This document shows positions 26,257 through 34,294 of a stretch of 64,000 nt of DNA, piece by piece. Numbering within the stretch: the stretch's first letter is position 1; the number at the start of each line of letters is the position of its first letter. Both the position numbers and the translations under genes were made by a program. Below the pieces are notes generated by a model. It searched no databases. It was not told the DNA's origin and saw nothing but the letters and a program-made list of their open reading frames with translations. Location: contig CBDBVB010000022.1 of the NCBI GenBank assembly GCA_965212545.1, positions 3,063 through 67,062 on the forward strand, in the 5' to 3' direction. This DNA is from JABDIP01 sp965212545. GTDB taxonomy: Bacteria; Pseudomonadota; Alphaproteobacteria; DSM-16000; Inquilinaceae.

Positions 26257-26314
26257 TTGCCCATTGAAACGATTTAACGGTATGATCCGTCGGTTTCCTG
26301 GCACCCGGTGCCAG
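26257..26314 (+). promoter_or_regulatory. Promoter and perfect 17-bp palindromic operator before acoA
   Basis: A perfect palindrome, CTGGCACC-C-GGTGCCAG, lies at 26298-26314, about 73 bp before the acoA start. Just upstream, TTGCCC (26257-26262) and TATGAT (26281-26286), 18 bp apart, make a reasonable sigma-70 promoter. Its start point would be near the palindrome, the usual place for a repressor operator of LacI or GntR type. No regulator gene is nearby, so the protein is unknown. Confidence 0.55.
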
Positions 26315-26386
26315 ATAATTAGAAAACACGGACCGGAACCGACATAGGCCCAACGTGGCCAGCTTGGACCGCTTAGGGAGGGTCGC

Positions 26387-27355
26387 ATGCAGCTCAGCAG
26401 AGAAGATCTGCTCAAGGCTTACACCGCCATGCGCACGATCCGTGAATTCGAGGATCGGGTGCACAATGAATTCGCCACCGGGGAGATACCCGGCTTCGTC
26501 CATCTCTATGCCGGCGAGGAAGCCTCGGCCGTCGGGTTCTGCTTGCAGCTCGACGATCGCGACCGTATCGCCAGCACCCATCGCGGCCACGGGCATTGCA
26601 TCGCCAAGGGCTGCGATGTCGACGGCATGATGAAGGAGATCTATGGCCGCAAGGACGGTCTGTGCGGCGGCAAGGGCGGCTCCATGCATATCGCCGATCT
26701 GTCCAAGGGCATGATGGGCGCCAACGGCATCGTCGGCGGCGGCCCGCCGCTGATCTGCGGCGCTGCGCTGTCGGCCAAGACGCTGGGCACCGGCGGCGTG
26801 GCGATCGCCTTCGTCGGCGATGGCGGCTCCAACCAGGGCACGACCTTCGAGGCGATGAACCTGGCCTCGGTCTGGGATCTGCCGGCGGTCTTCGTGTTCG
26901 AGAACAACGGCTATGCCGAGTCCACCGCCAGCAGCTGGTCGGTGTCGTCCGGCGACATCGTCAAGCGCGCCGAGGCCTTCGGCATGCCCGGCCATCAGGT
27001 CGACGGGCATGATTTCTTCGCGGTCCACGAGGTGGCGCGCGAGGTCATCGAAAGGGCCCGCAGCGGCGGCGGCCCCAGCCTGGTCGAGGTCAAGCTGAAC
27101 CGCTACTACGGCCATTTCGAGGGCGACGCCCAGACCTATCGCGGCGACGGCGAGGTCGACAAGCTGCGTGCCACCATCGACTGCATGGATATCTTCCGCC
27201 AGCGGGTCACCGAAGCGGGACTCTTGGAGGCGGAGCAGCTGGACGAGATCGATGCCGGTACCAGGGCGGCGATCGACAAATCCGTTGTGGATGCCAAGGC
27301 CGCGCCGATGCCGGGCCAGGCGGATCTGTTGACCGACGTCTACGTGTCCTACTGA
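26387..27355 (+). CDS. acoA: Acetoin dehydrogenase E1 alpha subunit (TPP-dependent)
   Basis: A 322-residue thiamine diphosphate enzyme subunit. The TPP/Mg motif GDGGSNQGTTFEAMNLAS ends in ENNGYAE, as the GDG-(about 24)-NN rule requires, and the active-site loop HRGHGHCIAKG is present. With AcoB it decarboxylates acetoin and passes the acetyl group to AcoC, giving acetyl-CoA and acetaldehyde. Assignment to acetoin and not pyruvate rests on the downstream AcoC with its alpha/beta-hydrolase domain. ATG at 26387 has a GGAGGG site close upstream. It is first in the operon acoA-acoB-acoC. Confidence 0.88.
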   Translation: MQLSREDLLKAYTAMRTIREFEDRVHNEFATGEIPGFVHLYAGEEASAVGFCLQLDDRDRIASTHRGHGHCIAKGCDVDGMMKEIYGRKDGLCGGKGGSMHIADLSKGMMGANGIVGGGPPLICGAALSAKTLGTGGVAIAFVGDGGSNQGTTFEAMNLASVWDLPAVFVFENNGYAESTASSWSVSSGDIVKRAEAFGMPGHQVDGHDFFAVHEVAREVIERARSGGGPSLVEVKLNRYYGHFEGDAQTYRGDGEVDKLRATIDCMDIFRQRVTEAGLLEAEQLDEIDAGTRAAIDKSVVDAKAAPMPGQADLLTDVYVSY

Positions 27356-27401
27356 CCGCGGCGCCCGGCAGAACGGGCGCGGATTTCACGGGGAAAATAT
27401 C

Positions 27402-28420
27402 ATGGCCAAGAAATCCTATCGTCAGGCGATCAACGAAGCACTGACGCAGGAGATGGAACGCGACGAGACCGTCGTGCTGATGGGTGAGGATGTTGCCGGC
27501 GGTATGGGCGCCGCGGGCGAGGACGATGCCTGGGGCGGCCCGCTAGGCGTCACAAAGGGGCTGGAGGCCAAGTTCGGCCGCGGCCGGGTGCTCGACACGC
27601 CGATCACCGAATCCGGCTTTGTCGGAGCCGCTGCCGGTGCCGCCGCCACGGGTCTGCGGCCGGTCGCCGAGTTGATGTTCGTCGACTTCATGGGCGTCTG
27701 CTTCGACCAGATCTATAACCAGGCCGCCAAATTCCGCTACATGTTCGGCGGCAAGGCGGTGACGCCGCTGGTGATCCGCACCATGATCGGCGCCGGCTTC
27801 CGCGCCGCGGCCCAGCACAGCCAGTGCCTGTATCCGGTCTTCACCCACATACCTGGCCTGAAATGCGTCATGCCGTCGGGGCCCTACGAGGCCAAGGGGC
27901 TGCTGATCCAGGCGATCCGCGACGACGACCCGGTGATCTTCTTCGAGCACAAGATGCTCTACGACATCGAAGAAGAGGTGCCGGACGAGCCCTACACGAT
28001 CCCGTTCGGCGAGGCGAATATCGTCCGTGATGGCGATGACGTGACCATCGTCGCCTTGTCGCGCATGGTCCATGTGGCCATGGAGGCGGCCGAGGCGCTG
28101 TCCAGGCAGGGCGTCGAGTGCGAGGTGATCGACCCGCGCACCACCTCGCCGCTCGACATGGACTCCATCCTGGAGAGCGTCGAGAATACCGGCCGGCTGG
28201 TGGTGGTCGACGAGGCCAGCCCGCGCTGCAACATGGCGACCGACATCGTCGCGCAGGTCGCCCAGGGGGCTTCGAGTTCCTGAAGGCGCCGACCAAGATG
28301 GTCAGCCCGCCGCATATTCCGGTGCCGTTCTCCTCGGCGCTGGAGGATCTCTACATTCCGAATGCATCGACCGTGCAGGAAGCGGTCGCGGCGATCATGC
28401 CCGACAAGGTCTCGGCATGA
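27402..28420 (+). CDS. acoB: Acetoin dehydrogenase E1 beta subunit, frameshifted near the end
   Basis: E1 beta transketolase-like subunit. The N-terminal part matches well (VVLMGEDVAGGMG, FGRGRVLDTPITESGFVG, QHSQCLYPVFTHIPGLK). At about 28266 one base appears to be missing in a G-run after GCCCAG. The frame then ends at 28283 in ASSS. The expected ending (GFEFLKAPTKMVSPPHIPVP, finishing PDKVSA) continues in another frame to 28420. Joined, the protein is about 339 residues, the normal length. This is most likely a homopolymer sequencing error; if real, the loss of the C-terminal domain should inactivate the enzyme. It sits 47 bp after acoA. Confidence 0.85.
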
Positions 28421-28444
28421 GAGGCATGATATGAGTGCCGGGGC

Positions 28445-29560
28445 ATGACCGAGATCCACGCCATCACCATGCCGAAATGGGGCCTTGCCATGACTGAGGG
28501 CAAGGTCGCCGGCTGGGCCATCGGCGAGGGCGATACGGTATCGCCGGGGACCGAGATCCTGGACATCGAGACCAGCAAGATCACCAATGCGGTGGAGACC
28601 GAACATTCCGGAATCCTGCGGCGGGTCTGCGCCCAGGAGGACGAGACCCTGCCAGTTGGCGCCCTGCTTGGCGTGATCGCGCCCGAGGCCGTGTCCGACG
28701 AGGCGATCGAAGCTTTCGTCGACGGGTTCCAGGCCGAAGTGGCGGCCGAGGCGGCGATCGAGGAGGTGGCGGCGGCCGAGCCGGAATCGGTCGATGTCGG
28801 CGGCCGTTCGATCCGCTACCTGAAGATCGGGCATGAGGGACCGGCGATCCTGATGATCCACGGTTTCGGCGGCGATCTGAACAATTGGATGTTCAACCAG
28901 CCGATGCTGGCCGAGCGTCATGTGGTCTATGCGATCGACCTGCCCGGTCATGGCGGGTCTTCCAAGGATGTCGGCGCCGGCGACGTCGACGGGCTGGTCG
29001 CGGTTGTCGACGGCTTCATGGATGCGGTTGGGCTGGAATCGGCCCATCTTGTGGGCCATTCCCTGGGCGGCGCCGTCTCCATGGGAATCGCGCTGGCGCA
29101 TCCGGGCCGGGCGATGTCCCTCACCCTGGTGTGCAGCGCCGGCCTCGGTTACGAGATCGCGCATGATTACATCATCGGCTTCATGGGCGCGTCGCGGCGC
29201 AAGGACATCAAGCCGGTGATCCAGATGCTGTTCGCCGACCCGTCCCTGGTCAGCCGCGACATGCTGGAAGATATCCTGAAATACAAGCGGCTCGACGGTG
29301 TCGACGCGGCCCTGGGCGCAATAGCCGGGGCGGTGTTCGCGGATGGGCGGCAGTCCTGGGTGGCACGCGACCGGCTGGGCGAGATCACGGTCCCGATCCA
29401 GGCGATCTGGGGCCGCGACGACCGGATCGTTCCGGTCGCCCACAGCGACGGGCTGCCGGGACCGGTCGGCGTGCATGTATTCGAGGGCAAGGGCCACATG
29501 GTCCATATGGAGGCGGCGCCGGAGGCGAACAGGCTGATCGAGCAGATCGCCAGCGGCTGA
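28445..29560 (+). CDS. acoC: Acetoin dehydrogenase E2: lipoyl domain plus alpha/beta hydrolase fold
   Basis: A 371-residue dihydrolipoyl acetyltransferase of the AcoC type. A lipoyl domain (residues 5-80) carries the lipoylation lysine at DIETSKIT (Lys45). After an Ala/Glu-rich linker, an alpha/beta-hydrolase domain has the nucleophile elbow GHSLGG (Ser206), the oxyanion region MIHGFGGDLNNW and a late His (GKGHMVH). This layout separates AcoC from pyruvate dehydrogenase E2. It transfers the acetyl group to CoA. No E3 (lipoamide dehydrogenase) gene follows, so E3 must be shared. ATG at 28445 is 24 bp after the acoB stop. Confidence 0.88.
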   Translation: MTEIHAITMPKWGLAMTEGKVAGWAIGEGDTVSPGTEILDIETSKITNAVETEHSGILRRVCAQEDETLPVGALLGVIAPEAVSDEAIEAFVDGFQAEVAAEAAIEEVAAAEPESVDVGGRSIRYLKIGHEGPAILMIHGFGGDLNNWMFNQPMLAERHVVYAIDLPGHGGSSKDVGAGDVDGLVAVVDGFMDAVGLESAHLVGHSLGGAVSMGIALAHPGRAMSLTLVCSAGLGYEIAHDYIIGFMGASRRKDIKPVIQMLFADPSLVSRDMLEDILKYKRLDGVDAALGAIAGAVFADGRQSWVARDRLGEITVPIQAIWGRDDRIVPVAHSDGLPGPVGVHVFEGKGHMVHMEAAPEANRLIEQIASG

Positions 29561-29666
29561 CCGTAATATCGGGAAACCGAATTGGGAGCCCCCGAAGACG
29601 GGCGCAGGACGTGCCCGGAGCAATGAAACCCCGGTCCGAACGGGCCGGATAATGGGAGGAGAACAG

Positions 29667-31298
29667 ATGTCTGTACTCAGGACACTACTGATGGCCACCG
29701 CGGCAACCGCGCTCTGCGCGGCGTCGGCGTCGGCCCAAACCGTCAACTGGCGCGACGATGGCGGCGCCGATCTGATTTTGGACGATGGCACGGTGATCGC
29801 CACCGCGCCTGGCGAGTTGGGGGACCTGTTCGGCCCCGGCGAGAAGCCTTTCGATGGCGCGGAGATCACCGTCACGGTCAACAACAGCGGCCCCAAGGGC
29901 GGCATCTCCGGACCGCTCTACACCTTCCGGCCGATCTGGGAAGAGCTGACCGGCGGCAAGCTCAACATTGTCGAGCTGCCATTCGGCGAGCACTACACCA
30001 AGATGATGCTGGACCTGCGCAACGGCACCGGCCAGTACGACGCCTTCATGGTTGGCGCGTTCTGGTATGGCGACATCGCCGAGGGCAATTACGGTTTTCC
30101 GATCAACGATCTGATGGACAGCGGCGAGTATCCGAAATGGACGCTCGACGACATGCCGCCATCGCTGCAGACCTTGCACACCTGGGGCGACGACATCTAC
30201 GGCACGTTGAACGATGCCGACGGCCAGGTTCTGTACTATCGCAAGGACGTGCTGACGGACGCGAATTGGAACAGCCAGTTCAAGGCCGAGTACGGGTACG
30301 ATATCCCGGTGCCGCCGCAGACCTGGCAGCAGGTTCTGCAGATCTCCGAGTTCTTCAACGGCAAGAACTGGGACAGCAACGACGCCGATCCGGATTCCGG
30401 CACGGTGCTGCACCTGAAGGTCGGCGAGCAGGGCCACTATCACTTCCAGTCCCTGTCGGCCTCCTTCGTGCTCAATCCGGGCGACACCGTGACCCAGTAC
30501 GACAACGTGTACTGGTTCGACCCGACCGACATGACCCCGCTGATCAACAGCCCCGGCCATGTCGCGGCGCTGGAGTTCCTGCAGGAGCTGCATAAGACCG
30601 GTCCATCCGCGCAGGTCGGCTGGAGCCTGGGCGAGGCGTGGGACTACTTCCTGCGCGGCAAGTCGGTGTTCGTCTTCAGCTGGGGCGATGTCGGCTCGCT
30701 GGTGCAGGATGAAGAGCGGTCCAGCATCAAGGGCCGGCTCGGCTCTTCGATCCTGCCGATCGCCGAGCAGTATTGGGATCTCGAGACCGAGGCGTGGGTC
30801 GATGCGGAAGACGGCCGGACGGTGGGCAACACCACCGGCGGATCCTGGCACGGCGTGGTCTCGGCCTATTCGGACAACCCGGAGGCGACCTATTCCCTGC
30901 TGGCGCTGATGGCGATCAAGCCGGTGTCGATGTGGAATGCCAGCTATGGCTGGACCGGTGTCGATCCCGGATATTCGTACCAGTTCCTGGAGCCGCTTGG
31001 TCAGGCCAAGGTCGAGGACTATGTCTCCGCAGACTGGGACGCCAGCGACGTCGTCGACTACACCCAGGCGTATTACGACACGTTCTACGCGCCGACCATG
31101 CTGCCCTATCTTCGGATCCCCGGCACCTTCGAGTACTGGGACATCCTGGACAAGAACCTGTCGGCGACCATGGCCGGCGAGTTCGAGGCGAAGCAGGCGC
31201 TGGACGCGACCGCCGCGGCCTGGGAGGAGGTCACCGACCGACTCAATCGTGAGGAGCAGTTGCGTCTCTATCAGGACGCTATCGGCTATGATGGGTAA
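29667..31298 (+). CDS. Sugar ABC transporter substrate-binding protein
   Basis: A 543-residue periplasmic solute-binding protein of family 1. The signal peptide is MSVLRTLLMATAATALCAAS (cleaved at ASA-Q). The body has the extracellular binding fold: FRPIWEELTGGKLNIVELPF, YDAFMVGAFWYGDIAEG, GTLNDADGQVLYYRKD and NTTGGSWHGVVSAYS. It would bind a sugar or sugar alcohol and deliver it to the two permeases at 31397-33209. ATG at 29667 has GGGAGG about nine bases upstream. The ligand is unknown. A strong stem-loop follows the stop. Confidence 0.87.
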   Translation: MSVLRTLLMATAATALCAASASAQTVNWRDDGGADLILDDGTVIATAPGELGDLFGPGEKPFDGAEITVTVNNSGPKGGISGPLYTFRPIWEELTGGKLNIVELPFGEHYTKMMLDLRNGTGQYDAFMVGAFWYGDIAEGNYGFPINDLMDSGEYPKWTLDDMPPSLQTLHTWGDDIYGTLNDADGQVLYYRKDVLTDANWNSQFKAEYGYDIPVPPQTWQQVLQISEFFNGKNWDSNDADPDSGTVLHLKVGEQGHYHFQSLSASFVLNPGDTVTQYDNVYWFDPTDMTPLINSPGHVAALEFLQELHKTGPSAQVGWSLGEAWDYFLRGKSVFVFSWGDVGSLVQDEERSSIKGRLGSSILPIAEQYWDLETEAWVDAEDGRTVGNTTGGSWHGVVSAYSDNPEATYSLLALMAIKPVSMWNASYGWTGVDPGYSYQFLEPLGQAKVEDYVSADWDASDVVDYTQAYYDTFYAPTMLPYLRIPGTFEYWDILDKNLSATMAGEFEAKQALDATAAAWEEVTDRLNREEQLRLYQDAIGYDG

Positions 31299-31315
31299 CG
31301 GTCTTTGACGATCGT

Positions 31316-31342
31316 CCGGCCGGGGCGTGGCGCCCCGGCCGG
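31316..31342 (+). terminator. Strong intercistronic stem-loop after the binding-protein gene
   Basis: A perfect 12-bp stem, CCGGCCGGGGCG (31316-31327) and CGCCCCGGCCGG (31331-31342), has a three-base loop TGG and is followed by CCCATTTT. It sits 17 bp past the binding-protein stop and 54 bp before the permease start. A partial terminator or mRNA-protecting hairpin here is the usual way to make much more binding protein than permease. Confidence 0.8.
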
Positions 31343-31396
31343 CCCATTTTCTCCCGACATTCCGCCCTGTCCCAACGCGTCTAGGTCGTAACGCCG

Positions 31397-32338
31397 ATGT
31401 GGAGCCGCCCCGCACGCTTCGTGTTCCTGCTGCCGGCCGTCATCTGGGTCTTGGCCTTCACCGTTTTCCCGCTGGCCTATTCGCTGGGCATCAGCTTCTC
31501 CAAGGTCGAAAACCGCATGGAGGTGACCCGCGAGCGGGTGCCGATGCTGGACGAGGCCGGCAATCCGGTGCTCAACACCCGCGGCCAGCCGCGCATGCGC
31601 ACGGTCATCGAGCGCGAGAACATCACGGATTGGTCGTTCCAGGGGCTGACCAACTTCGCCCGGGTCTTCCGCGACGACCAGACCCGGTCGGCGGTGCGGG
31701 TGACGACGGTCTTCGTATTGGTGGCGGTGTCGGTGCAACTCGGACTTGGCCTTGCGCTGGCGGTCCTGTTCAACCGCAAACTACCGGCACGGGGATTGCT
31801 GCGATCGGTGATGATCCTGCCGATCTTCGCCACGCCGATCGCCGTCGGCTATCTGTTCTTCACGATCTTCTACGAAGTCGGCGGCCCGCTCAGCTTCACC
31901 GGCATTCCCTGGCTGTCCAATCCGAATTGGGCGCTGGTCTCGGTCATCCTGGTCGATGTCTGGCAGTGGACGCCGTTCGCCTTCCTTGTGTTCCTCGCCG
32001 CCCTGCAGGGCATGGACGAGGAACTGCTGGACGCAGCCCGGCTTGAGACGGAATCCGGCTGGCAGATTTTCCTTCATGTGACGCTGCCGCTGCTGCAGCC
32101 GGTGATCATCATCGTGCTGCTGCTGCGGCTGGCGGAGGCGCTGAAGCTGTTCGACATTCCGTTCGCGCTGACCGGCGGCGGGCCCGGCATCGCGACCCAA
32201 TCCTATTCGTTCCTGGCGTTCAGGACCGGGCTTCGATACTTCGATGTCGGCTATGCCTCGGCGATGGCCTACTGCATGCTGATCGTGGTGATGATCATCG
32301 TCACCATGTTCTTCAATCGCCTCCGGCGAATCTATTGA
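31397..32338 (+). CDS. Sugar ABC transporter permease (MalF/UgpA type)
   Basis: A 313-residue inner-membrane protein with six predicted helices. The first is RFVFLLPAVIWVLAFTVFPL. The EAA loop that contacts the ATPase is LLDAARLETESGWQIFLHVT. A 60-residue loop after the first helix (KVENRMEVTRERVPMLDEAG) is longer than in many homologues. It pairs with the next permease. No ATP-binding subunit gene follows in the window, so a shared ATPase must serve the system. Confidence 0.87.
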   Translation: MWSRPARFVFLLPAVIWVLAFTVFPLAYSLGISFSKVENRMEVTRERVPMLDEAGNPVLNTRGQPRMRTVIERENITDWSFQGLTNFARVFRDDQTRSAVRVTTVFVLVAVSVQLGLGLALAVLFNRKLPARGLLRSVMILPIFATPIAVGYLFFTIFYEVGGPLSFTGIPWLSNPNWALVSVILVDVWQWTPFAFLVFLAALQGMDEELLDAARLETESGWQIFLHVTLPLLQPVIIIVLLLRLAEALKLFDIPFALTGGGPGIATQSYSFLAFRTGLRYFDVGYASAMAYCMLIVVMIIVTMFFNRLRRIY

Positions 32339-32354
32339 TGGGCGGGAGGCGACG

Positions 32355-33209
32355 ATGGCGGCCGTAACGCGCAAGAACAGCCTGATGGAGGCGTTCTACT
32401 CGCTGCTTGCGATCTTTGTCGCGATGATCGTGTTCTTCCCGCTCTATTGGGCGATGTCGACCAGCCTGCGCAACCCGGCCGATACCTTCACGGTCAGCGG
32501 CATCGGCATTCCCTGGATCGATTTCGATCCCACGCTGAACAACTGGATCGACCAGCTTTCGACCGAGGAATCGGTCAACGCCCTGGCCAATTCGACGATC
32601 ATTTCGAGTTTGCGCGACCTTGCTGGCGTTGCTGCTCGGCCTGCCGGCCGCCTACGCCTGGCCCGGTTCCGGTTCAAGCGCATCCCCAACAAGGATCTGA
32701 CCGTCTGGTTCCTGTCGCAGCGGGTGCTGCCGCCGGTCGCCACGGTGATCCCGTTCTATCTGGTGATGCGCACCTTCGGGCTGCTCGACACGCACATAGC
32801 GCTGATCCTGATCAACGCGACCTTCATCCTGCCCTTCGTGGTGGTGATCGTGCGCCAGACCTTCCTGGACCTGCCGATCGAATTGGAAGAGGCGGCCTTC
32901 GTCGACGGCGCCAGCTTCTATCAGGCGTTCTTCCGAATTGCCTTGCCATTGGCGCTGCCGGCGGTGGCCGCCACCGGCCTGATCATCTTCGCCTTCGCCT
33001 GGAACGAGTTCCTGTTCGCCATCACCCTCGCCGACCAGAATGCCCGGACCATACCGGTGCACATGGCCGGCGCCGTCGACACCCGCGGCGTGCAGTTCTG
33101 GTTCATGGCGGTGCGGTCGCTGATCGCGATGATCCCGCCGGTGGTCATCGCCCTGCTGGCCCAGCGCTACATCGTGCGCGGGCTGACCCTGGGCGCGGTG
33201 AAAGGATGA
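32355..33209 (+). CDS. Sugar ABC transporter permease (MalG/UgpE type), with compensating frameshifts
   Basis: A 284-residue second permease: first helix FYSLLAIFVAMIVFFPLYW, EAA loop IELEEAAFVDGASFYQAFFR, and an ending IVRGLTLGAVKG typical of the MalG group. Within 32607-32660 the frame is wrong. One extra base at about 32607 and one missing at about 32659 turn the expected second helix VCATLLALLLGLPAAYAL into a basic stretch (SLRDLAGVAARPAGRLRL). Outside that patch the frame is intact, so two sequencing indels are the simplest explanation. It begins 17 bp after the first permease gene. Confidence 0.83.
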   Translation: MAAVTRKNSLMEAFYSLLAIFVAMIVFFPLYWAMSTSLRNPADTFTVSGIGIPWIDFDPTLNNWIDQLSTEESVNALANSTIISSLRDLAGVAARPAGRLRLARFRFKRIPNKDLTVWFLSQRVLPPVATVIPFYLVMRTFGLLDTHIALILINATFILPFVVVIVRQTFLDLPIELEEAAFVDGASFYQAFFRIALPLALPAVAATGLIIFAFAWNEFLFAITLADQNARTIPVHMAGAVDTRGVQFWFMAVRSLIAMIPPVVIALLAQRYIVRGLTLGAVKG

Positions 33210-33215
33210 GCACGC

Positions 33216-33496
33216 ATGGCCGTCGACATCGACGCGCTTGAGCGCCAGCTTCACCGAACGCGGATACAGCTTCGGCATCTTCACCGATCCGCCGGGGCAG
33301 GAATGGCTCGGCTTCGTGCATAGTGTCGACGAGATCGTCGTGCCGTTGGAAGGCTCGGTTGAGATCACCGTGGCCGGCACCGTGCATCGGCCGGCCATCG
33401 GCGAAGAGGTGTTCATCCCGGCGGAGGCCGAAGCACGATGTCGTCACCGGCAGCGACGGCGGCAGCCGCTGGGCATACGGATACCGGCGGGCATAA
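33216..33496 (+). pseudogene. Cupin-domain gene broken by two frameshifts
   Basis: The pieces of a small cupin protein of about 93 residues can be joined. The start is MAVDIDALE (from ATG 33216). After a shift near 33245 comes FTERGYSFGIFTDPPGQEWL with the core VDEIVVPLEGSVEITVAGTV. After a second shift at about 33431 (one extra G) it reads KHDVVTGSDGGSRWAYGYRR and stops at 33494-33496. It lies directly after the sugar permease and may have been a sugar-operon accessory. Two indels in 280 bp could be error or decay. Confidence 0.65.
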
Positions 33497-33553
33497 TCCG
33501 CGTCGCGTGCCGCACACCACTGCCGGCTCGTTGAAAGAATTGCGAAACCGAAT

Positions 33554-34096
33554 TCAGTCCCAGACGATTGGGCGGTCAGGCAAGGAAAACCCCCGATGGG
33601 CGTCTTGTGCCATCAGATCCTGCGGTGACGCGCGGGCACTGAGTACGTAGACGCTGAAGCCGCCACGGAGGGTGACCTGTCTTCAACGGCCGCCCAGTCG
33701 AGGACCTGGTCGACCGGCGCGGTGACCCGATCTCCGAAGGACCAGCTGGGAAGCCGCAGTGGCTCGCTTGCGAGGTATCCCGTGAAGTGCTCCCCGTCGA
33801 ATTCCACATCGTTCATCCAGGACGTGCTCGGTGACGCCGTTATCGGTCAGGGGGAATTTGATACTGGTGGCGGCGCCAGCGGCGCGAATCTCCGGCAGCC
33901 GCTCGATGAAGGCATCCAGCGTGGCCTGGGCCTGCATCATGGCGTCCCGCAATTCCGGGTCGTCCTCGAAGACGGTAGCGATGTTCCAATGGGCCCGCTT
34001 GCCGACACCGGCGCTGTCATCATCACCGGTGACGACCAGGATCATGCTGGCGAAGGTGAAGGCGATTACCGCGATCAGGATCTGCCCTTGAGACAT
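33554..34096 (-). pseudogene. DUF2314-domain membrane-anchored protein, frameshifted
   Basis: The N-terminus is a membrane anchor (QILIAVIAFTFASMILVVTG). A DUF2314-like domain follows: DPELRDAMMQAQATLDAFIE, then, after a shift at about 33817-33822 (one extra base), MNDVEFDGEHFTGYLASEPL and FGDRVTAPVDQVLDWAAVED. After a second shift near 33680 (one missing base) comes GGFSVYVLSAR, ending near 33554. The function of DUF2314 is not known. ATG at 34096 has AAGGA eight bases upstream. Together with the adjacent cupin this makes four indels in 900 bp. Confidence 0.6.
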
Positions 34097-34294
34097 CCCG
34101 GCCGTCCTTGTTGTGAAGGCCCGATGCTAGGCCGCACATGTAAAGGCGGCGTAAAGCCGGGTGGTCCGGCGAGCTCCGGCGGCGCTGTGTCAGTCGCGAA
34201 GGAATCTTGGCTCAACTTTAATCGCGCCGAGGTTTCCGACCCGCCTTTGGGGGTGTACGTTTTGAAGGCAAAGAAAACCTTGGAGGATCTGCGT

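Noticed and set aside
26297..26314. Sigma-54 promoter (TGGCAC-N5-TTGC) upstream of acoA
   Set aside because: TGGCAC is present, but the GC of the -12 element falls two bases too close and TTGC is missing. The sequence is better explained as a palindromic operator.
27992..29905. A 637-codon minus-strand frame over acoB, acoC and the next gene start
   Set aside because: It runs across several unrelated genes with no domain, and the plus-strand genes explain the region.
29685..31415. A 576-codon minus-strand frame opposite the sugar-binding protein
   Set aside because: Antisense shadow without recognisable features.
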